NCBI GenBank assembly: GCA_025201375.1
Contig: JAIWZP010000032.1
Span: forward strand, 186,001 to 250,000
DNA: 64,000 nt
Source: Gongronella butleri
Taxonomy: Eukaryota > Mucoromycota > Mucoromycetes > Mucorales > Cunninghamellaceae
Direction: 5' to 3'
Below the pieces are notes generated by a model. It ran no database searches, was not told where the DNA came from, and saw only the letters and a program-made list of their open reading frames with translations. Positions 56,631-64,000 of the stretch are shown here, in pieces. The position numbers were made by a program, and so were the translations under genes. Position 1 is the stretch's first letter. The number at the start of each line of letters is the position of its first letter.

Positions 56631-59600
56631 ATGCTGGCCTGCACACAAGAATTGTTTTACAAGGGTGATGCGTCGCTGCGCGGCGCGGTTGCCAGCGGTC
56701 CAGGAACGATGCCTACGATGTTTGAGGCCAAGGACGACAGGGCCAAGAAAAAATCGCATGTGATCACTCCACCACAGACTGACAAGGAGAAGGAAGAGGT
56801 AAAAAGGATTTTTGTTTATATCAAGTGGACTCATTTGTTTATCTGTTTGATGTGTGCGCTTGTTTTTGCGTCTGTTTGCGTCTCGCACCATGTAGCAGGT
56901 ATGGCCTCCTGAGGTAGAGTCTGCCTTTATCGAAGGTAAAAAGCATGACAAAAAAGAAGCGCAGCCCCACGCAATGCACACACAAAAAAAGGGCATCGAT
57001 CATAAAAAGGAAGATTGACAGGGGCAAAAAGCGGGAGAAAGATGAGCAGGGGCCTCGTTTTGATTAAACAACCAGGCACTGATTTTTTTTTGTCATGCAT
57101 CGCCATCAATTTAGCCTTGAAAACGATCCCCAAGCTTGGGCGGCGCAAAATTCTTGTCAATGGCAAGCCATGCGGTAAAACCAACAAAAAAAAAAAAAGG
57201 GAGAGGGGGGAGCCAGGGGGACAGGCAAGGAAAAAAAGAGGGATCGAAAGACAGACGAGGGGGAAAAAAGGGAAAAAGGGAGGCCCAATGGCTTGTGCGC
57301 GGGCACACGAACAAGGTTGTAGGATCCGTGGACCAGGGCGAGGCGATAGAAAAAGCAAAGCAAGAGAGAGTGAGAGAGCACACTGCGAGGCGCTATCTTT
57401 ATTTGGCATTATTAATTTTTTTGCTTTTTCAGGGCGTAACGAATTGATCTCGGATTTTATTTTCCGCAAGACCTCCAAGATTCGAACACGAAAGCAGGTG
57501 TCCTCGCATATACAGGTGTTGAAAAACACCCGAAAGGGCGACCCGCAGTGTAAGATGCGTTTGAAAAGCAACAAGAAAAAAAAGGGGGCACAATGACGTG
57601 CAAAAAAGACGCGTGTTTTCTCACGTCACTCTTTTTTTAATTTTCAAACGACCCAGTCATGCGATTGTTGACGGACTCGGTTGACATGGATGACGAGATG
57701 CAGCAACGCAAAAGCAAATCGACGAGCGGGGAAAATGGCAGCAATGGGACGAGTCAGGCACGCAAGCGGCATGCTTTCCCACCCCAGCAGCAACAACAGC
57801 AGCAACAACCTCAGGCACACCATGCTCACGGGCATTCGTCACACGGGATGATGCACCACAGTGGCGCGGGCGTCGTGCACGCGCTTCAAAAACCTGTGGC
57901 TAGCTTGGGAACAGCCAATGGCGGCTCGTTTATCAATCCCATGACGAAATTCAATCTATTGTCGAATTCGTCGCTTTCTTCGGACGAATCGTCGATCAAT
58001 TCGTCGCCGTCGCCGGCCGATTACGTGTTTGACATCATGTATGGCGCGCATGGGCACGGTACGAATGTCCATGGTGGCAGCGAACATGCTCATCACGCGT
58101 TTTCTCAGCAACACGCGCATCATCATTTGCCACACGCGTCTTCCGCGTCTTCGACGGGCGCAGCAGCAACAGCAGCGGCTGGTGGTGGTCATTCTCTGCC
58201 ATTATCATCGTCTTACTCGTCGCATCATGTATCCATGATCGATATGAAGGATCCGTTCTACGATATTGCCTTTACGTCGCCATTGTTAGATATGGATGTG
58301 ATTACACAGCCGCAATTAACGAATGTAGCCGTTGCAGCGTGTTCATCGTCGTCGTCAACATCGTCGATTCTATCCACAGCATCATCGCAACCGCATTCGC
58401 ACCAACAGCATCATTCCTCAGCCGCCGCACATCATCCACACCATCACCACCACCATCACCATGCGCACGCGCCATCGTCGTATGACTTAATCATGGATTA
58501 TCAACCCACAGGACCCAATGCCGTCACCAATGGCGCGCAAGATACCACCAATGCGCTTGATTTGATGATGGACGCGTCATCATGGCTTCCTGACGCGTCT
58601 GCATCGCCGTCCACAGGGCCAAAGCCGTCGACGTCGTCGTCTGCATCGCTCATGATGCCATTGACCCTCAACACATCCGATGCCGCGTGCAACAACACCG
58701 ACATGTACGGATTGCCATCGACGCCCGGATTAACCACTCCCATCCACGAGCACGCGCCAGACATGAAAAACGCGTCATCCCCTCTGCATCTCATGATACC
58801 TCCCAATGGCGCGTACGTTTTTTGTATTTTTTGTTTTTTGCATTTTTTTCTCATTTTTCCCCTTTTTTTTCATTTCAATTTAGCGGTACGCCCGGTCCTC
58901 AGCAACAGTTGCATCATAGTCATGCTCATCAAGCACCATCACAGGCGCAGCTGCAACAATCGCAACAAATGGTGACGCCGCCGATTCCTACAAGCCAAAA
59001 GTGGAAGCGAGCCAAGCGCAAGGCGGCCAAGGCTGCTGCGCGATCACGCAAGCACCAGCACCATCATCACCACAATGTGCCTGCGCTCGAGATGCCAGCC
59101 GAATTGCTGCCACATTTGCATCCGTCGCTGCCAATGACGCCCATCCCCTCGCCATCACACGAGACCGCCTTGTGGCCCAATTACATTTGCCTATACCTGG
59201 AATTCCCTGTGAATTATCACCCATCCGCGCTCTCGTCGCACACCCTGGCTCAATTGCCCCATTGCATCCCCTCCTCCACCACCTCCTCCTCCACATCGGG
59301 CCTCGATCAGCTCAACAACAAGTGTGCCTCGCTCATTGATGCCCATCCCATTCTCAACAATCTGTCCAGTGACGTGATCTTGCTGGCAAAGGTAACGAAA
59401 CGAAAAACAGGTTTCTTTCCCATTCTTTCGGGCTCAATTCGTTTTTTTAATTTTTTTTTATAGATGAAATTGGACCTTGGGTTCTCGTCCGACGAATTTT
59501 TCTTCAACAACACGTGCTTTTTCGAGTCCAAGGAGCGGCGCATGATTGAATGTACCATGACGATTTATTCGTTTGGCAATGTGGTGCTCGAATCCAAGGA

Positions 59601-59991
59601 AATCCAACAAGCCTTGTGGATTCACGAGGGCAAATACATGTACAGCTTTGTGTACGTGAATCAATTCTTTGATGCGTTCATGAAGGGCGTGCGGTCACTT
59701 CAAACATGGGAAGATGTGGACGTGGCGATCCACAATTTGTGCATTGTGCAGGTGTTTGAAGAAATTGACGCGCCGGTCGACGGCAAGGTTGCCGCGGGCG
59801 GTGCCACGGACGTCAATGCTGCAGCATCGGCCAAGCGCACGCCACTGCTGGCCATGATTTATGGATTTGAGCGCGGCCATGGCTCCATTGACCTCACCAC
59901 CATCCAATCGCTCAAAGACGAGCCCATGGACACCATGTCGCCGTCATCACAGGCCCACGCACCGCCCTCCTCCACATCTACTGCCCGTTAA
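56631..59991 (+). CDS. TEA/ATTS-domain transcription factor (TEAD/AbaA/Tec1 type) with TEAD-like C-terminal domain
   Basis: Exons: 56631-56798, 56896-56935, 57115-57174, 57433-57549, 57657-58812, 58884-59391, 59464-59991; 858 aa, all in frame. The DNA-binding TEA domain (about 57-127) reads [40 protein letters not shown] and [20 protein letters not shown], and is spread over exons 2-4. The middle is Gln/His/Ser-rich. The C-terminus (about 690-830) reads [53 protein letters not shown] and [11 protein letters not shown]. It parallels the order of the YAP/Vg-binding Ig-like fold of animal TEADs (CtT-v-SFGk-VvEk-E, enGrfvYri-rSpmc-Ym, nFtilqvv). AbaA and Tec1 control conidiation and filamentation in ascomycetes. 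The start assumes the first ATG; an extra 5' exon is possible. Confidence 0.88.
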
Positions 59992-60644
59992 GTAATTCCC
60001 GTGTCATTATCTTGCTTTTTTTTTTTTTTTTTTACTTCACTCCTTTTTATCACCCCTCTTTTTCTTTTTTTCTTCATTGTCCCCTCCATCCCCCATTCCC
60101 CATCCTTTATGCACGCATGCAAAGCAACTCGATTTTTTTCTTCTTTTATGACCTTCTTTGACCTTCTTTGGATTAGAATCATCAATCATCAATAAAAAAG
60201 TACATGCCCCCTCGCCCCTTGTTATTTTATTTTCCTTTTTGCTCATTTGAATTGCAATCGTGAGAAAAAAAAAGAAGCCAAGGCAACATAGACCCCCTCC
60301 ACGAGGGGTCGTTTACCTCCCTCGTCGAAAAAGAGATTAAAAATCTAGGGGTAACGTGGAGGGACTGGACCTTTCTTGGAGACGAGGGCTCTATTTTTAA
60401 CCTTGTGCCGAGGGAGCGAAACGAACAAACTTCCGAGAGTTGATCAAAAGAGAGTTGCGTGATTGAAAAGGCAACTGGCTGGCCCTTTTGGCGTTTCATC
60501 GAGTTAAAAAAAAAAAAAAAAAAGCGCAACTCCCCCTCACCCATTTCAAAATCAAAAAAAGACCTTGTTTTTTTGAAAAGAGAACAAAGGCATCCTGCCT
60601 GTATTAGGGATGAAGGGAGGATGACGTATCTAAATTATTAAAAA
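59992..60644. other. Convergent intergenic region
   Basis: This lies between the TEA gene (+) and the FYVE gene (-). T-rich and A-rich runs are present, and AATAAA at about 60190 would serve the TEA gene. About 60290-60440 has CCCCTC/GAGGGG strings able to fold into short hairpins. No gene was recognised. Confidence 0.4.
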
Positions 60645-62165
60645 TTATCGGCAGAATAATCGTAGGAGATGGAGGAAGCATTGGTCACAGACACGACACC
60701 ATTTGGCCAATGGATTCGCCGATTCAAAGAGCGGCAAGCGATTGCCACTATGACGCTGGCACACCACGCGGCCACATCTGCGTCAGAAATGAAAAAAAAA
60801 AAATGCGCGTCAGCCCCGCGTGCATTTGATATGCAATGGTGATCTTTCTCTTTTTTTTTTTTTTTTTTTCTTTTTCTTCGTTTTCTTACCTGCGGCAATG
60901 GTGCTTGCGTTGGACAACGGTAAATAAAGCGGAGCATGGCTTGCCGTCAGCTTCACATTGGCATTGGACGACATCTTGATCCGCGATCCAGCGCGCCTTT
61001 GGCAAATAGGAGAAATGCAATTGTCTATCGTGAGCCATGAGATGAAGGAGGTATGGGTAATGGAAGAGCCGAATAGATGAAATGGATGCCTGGGGCCATT
61101 GCCATCAAAACGAAAAAAAAAATGAGCCAATGAGTCGATTTTTTTTTTTTTTTTTTTTACCTGATCCATTGCATTGTCGGCGAGGATGCCAAAGCCAGCA
61201 GCAATGACGCACACGTCCTTCAAGGACGCGTGGTCCACGTGGATGACCTGGCCGGTGCCCACGTCGGTGCCGAGCATCATGCCCGTGTACCATCGCGCTT
61301 TGTGGACCAATTCGTGAGTTTCGGCCATGTTGGCGGACTGTCGGGGCGAATTTGACGCGGAAGAAAGACGTGGGCGGTGTTGAGGCACGGGTGTGGGCGG
61401 GCAGGATATCAATGGAGACGAAGTGTCGGGGGTTGATGAGGCTGAAAACGAGTTTGGCGGCGCGATGACGGTGGTTGTCGTTGTGATGGTGGTTGTGAGC
61501 GACCGCAGCAAGGTTTCATAATATTTTTCCTGCTGATCGTATTGCTGGAAAAGCGCATTGGCCATGGTATGGTAATGAACGAGCCTGCGTTGTGCATGCG
61601 ACATTTGCAGTGCAAAAGATTCGAGCTGGTCGCCATGCCGCGCCATTTGCAGCACGAGGCCCATGTATCGTGCACGCCAAGGCGCGTCCTTATCGTGATC
61701 GAGGTCGTCGTGATCGTGGTCTGTCTGTTTGTCGTGATTTTTTGGAGTTTCGTCCAAAGACCGCCGATCATGCGCTTTTATGGTGCCGGTCGCGTGATGT
61801 GAGGGATGAAACGCTTGCATTGCCCTTGTGATGTGCCCCATTTTCAGCCCAAGGACACTAGCCTGTTCTTGGAGCGCAGCCATCGTGTTATCGCCCGGGG
61901 AAACCGGCATGGGTGGCATAAATGGTGGTAAAAGGCTACTGCGTGGCGTCATTGGCGACCGTGGTCCGTCGTCCTCGGCCGAAGAGAGTGTGGAAAACGT
62001 CAAGTTGCTCCACCGTTGCGATCGTGGACGTGGTGTTGTTGGTGGCGCGTCAAAAGAGACGTGTTCAGAGGCCGGCCGCTTGGAAAGCGAGAGCGACGGC
62101 GGCCTGCTGCCTGAAGCAATCGATTTGGCGCCATTGGAACCTGGTATCGAGGTGGACGGAGACAT
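60645..62165 (-). CDS. FYVE-type zinc-finger protein
   Basis: Exons (minus strand): 62165-61161, 61089-60890, 60777-60645; 445 aa, all in frame. FYVE fingers bind phosphatidylinositol 3-phosphate on endosomes. The finger lies at the C-terminus (about 370-440): KARWIADQDVVQCQC, then the hallmark QRKHHCRRCGRVVCQRHSGN and a final CRVCDQC. It is split by an intron within RKHHCR-R. The N-terminal 335 residues are Ser/Pro-rich with a helical central part (RARYMGLVLQMARHGDQLES ... LVHYHTMANALFQQYDQQEK) that may be a coiled coil. An acceptor-like TTGATAG just upstream of the ATG (about 62209) suggests an intron in the 5' leader or an extra first exon. The continuous frame through intron 1 is read-through, not coding. 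Confidence 0.87.
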
Positions 62166-62638
62166 GGGGCGAAGCACAGGCGACGTGCAAGCAGACGACG
62201 ACGGAGCCTATCAAGGAAAAACGAGAAAAACGAGAAAAGAGTGAATAAAGCCCTCGTCTGATCAAGAAACGGTGCTGTTTACAACTGTATCTAGAGCATC
62301 ACAGAGAAGCGGGTTCTTCGATATGGCAAAGGGATAGTGCATTTATATGAGCATACTAAAGATAAGAACCGAAAAATAAAAAAAGCAAAAAAAAAGAGAG
62401 AAAAATGAGCAAAACGACACGCTCAGGGGAAACAAGAAAAAAAAGGCATCTCCTTTTTCGACCAGAGCGACGGAGTCTCAACAGGAAAAGTCCGACAAGC
62501 GGGAAAAAAGGGAGGAAAAAGGGGTCAGGTTGCTTTTTTTTTTTTTGTGCTTTTGTTCTCCTTATTTCACTTTTTTTTCTCTCTCTTGCTCTCTTTTTCT
62601 CTCGTTTCCCCCTCCCTCCGCCCTCGGTTCGTATTGTT
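62166..62638. promoter_or_regulatory. Divergent promoter region, FYVE gene / DCAF7-like gene
   Basis: This 473-bp region separates two start codons facing apart. T/C-rich leader precedes the WD40 gene (62530-62635), and TATAAAT on the minus strand lies near 62340. No other element was resolved. Confidence 0.4.
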
Positions 62639-63080
62639 ATGGCCGCTCGCAACGGACGACCGCCCGAAAAAGAAGTCTATCAGTACGACGCGCCATGGCC
62701 AGTCTATGCTATGGACTGGTGTAATGCCAACACGGCCGACGGCTATCGTCTTGCTCTCGGCAGCTTCATGGAAGAACATGCCAACAAGGTATAAAAAAAA
62801 AAAAAAGCAGTAGCAACTTTGCCCCTCATTCCCCCTCGACAAAAATTGCTAAAAGGGCTAAAAAAAAAAGCTTTGTTTTAGCTACAAATCGTGACACGCG
62901 CGGATTTGATGGACGAGCGGCGCGATTATTATGATCCCACACGACAAGACTTTGTCCCGCTGGCGGAGGTCGATTCATACTACCCGATCACCAAGGTTCT
63001 GTGGGAACCACGCAAGGTAAAGACAGGCAAATTGATGGCCAGGCACGTTCCAATGCTCAATTCTCCCTTTTTTTTCTATT

Positions 63081-63116
<36 letters not shown>

Positions 63117-64000
63117 GCGCGTGAGTCGGACTTGCTGGTGACGTCGTCCGATTGCCTGCGAGTGTGGGAATTGCAGGACGCTACGTCCAGGTACGAGTCG
63201 TCCATCACATCACGCCGTTCTTACCACGAACCCTATCGACAAGTGCTCTCCAGGCGAGCCGAACTATTAAACGTGAGCACCCTTTCCCCCACCCCTCACG
63301 TTCCCCGTTCCCTCCCTCCCTTTTTTTTTTTATCCCCTGGGCACTTTCTCCCTGATTTTGCTGATTTTTTTTTTCTGTTTTTGCGAAATTTCATGCAGGT
63401 GAAACAGAGCGACTTCAGCGCACCTCTTACATCGTTTGACTGGAACGAATTGGAGCCGTCGCTGATTGTCACGGCAAGCATTGATACCACCTGCACCGTC
63501 TGGAACGTCGAGACCGGACAGGCAAAGACACAACTCATTGCGCACGATCGCGACGTGTACGATGTCGCCTTTATGCACGGCACATCTGATATTTTTGCCA
63601 GTGTTGGCGCCGATGGAAGCGTCCGCATGTTTGATCTGAGGTAAAAAAAAAAATCGCTCGAGGGTCCAATTGAGCCGACCCCGCCTTTTTTGATAGATCC
63701 TTGGAACACTCGACCATTTTGTACGAAGCGCCGCCCGTGTCCGCGAGCACATCGCCCAGCAATTTTGCATCGGTCATCAGCGACGGGTCGCAACCCCTGC
63801 TGCGGCTGCAATTCAATCGTATCAACCACAGTCTGCTTGCCACTTTCCGCATGGACTCGGACACCGTGCAAATCCTGGATATTCGCTCGCCAAGCACTCC
63901 CGTCGCCGAATTGTCAAACAGCCATCGCAGCAACGTCAATTGCTTTAGCTGGTCGCCCACCCATGCCGGTCAAATATGCACAGGCGGTAAAATGAATGAG
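62639..64000 (+). CDS. DCAF7/WDR68/AN11-like WD40 protein (3' end outside the window)
   Basis: Exons: 62639-62788, 62882-63016, 63117-63272, 63399-63640, 63697-63986, with a donor GTAAAA at 63987; 324 codons so far, all in frame. The family is a WD40 scaffold: DCAF7 binds DYRK/HIPK kinases in animals, and TTG1/AN11 binds bHLH-MYB factors in plants. [95 protein letters not shown] and [20 protein letters not shown] match DCAF7 in order and nearly without gaps. Exon 3 adds a fungal-type insert ([19 protein letters not shown]). About one further WD repeat should lie beyond 64000. Confidence 0.93.

Noticed and set aside
60810..61160. Continuous frame extending FYVE exon 1 through intron 1
   Set aside because: The extension is lysine-rich poly-A read-through and loses the RKHHCR finger, which is recovered only by splicing.

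Overview
This window looks like nuclear DNA from an early-diverging filamentous fungus, most likely Mucoromycota-like. The evidence is intron-dense genes (5 to 18 short exons), typical fungal gene families (Zn2Cys6 regulator, NuA4 Eaf1/Vid21, AceTr acetate transporter, aspartokinase, urease with UreG), and a TEA/ATTS factor that also appears to carry an animal-like C-terminal domain. The phylum is an inference; no rRNA is present. Introns share one design: GTAAG-type donor, a CTGAC-like branch site, a long T run, then AG. All multi-exon models below were joined by hand and keep frame through every junction.

Layout. 1-10.7 kb: Ran1/Sks1-like kinase (+), GRAM/VASt sterol-transfer protein (-), cyclin C (+), aspartokinase (+). 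10.7-16.1 kb: repeats only (a satellite, a TACTGTA-rich segment, repeat families A and B, and a decayed gene piece). 16.1-27 kb: Zn-cluster factor (+), urease (-) and UreG (+) diverging from one 744-bp region, and 3-ketoacyl-CoA reductase (+). tRNA-Pro(UGG) lies at 27.8 kb on the minus strand. 29-31.4 kb: a five-exon gene for a protein with three HNH_3-like modules and a NUMOD1-like tail. 31.4-38.7 kb: second repeat block, holding a 41-aa ORF with its own TATA box, a broken paralogue of the HNH gene, and a complete but decayed Tc1-type transposon with TIRs and a TA duplication. 38.8-49.8 kb: AceTr transporter (-), Neo1-type P4-ATPase (+, 18 exons with one GC-AG intron), Eaf1/Vid21 (+). 50-54 kb: third repeat block with a frameshifted, unrecognised gene. 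54-64 kb: Vti1 SNARE (-), TEA-domain factor (+), FYVE protein (-), and DCAF7/WDR68-like WD40 gene (+, cut by the window edge).

How it fits together. The genes are mostly housekeeping (membrane traffic: Neo1, Vti1, FYVE, LAM; transcription: cyclin C of Mediator, Eaf1 of NuA4, two DNA-binding factors; metabolism: Asp-family amino acids, urea nitrogen, very-long-chain fatty acids). The one clear functional pair is urease plus its nickel-loading GTPase UreG. The gene islands are separated by three repeat blocks built from the same modules in the same order and orientation. Decayed genes occur in each of these blocks.
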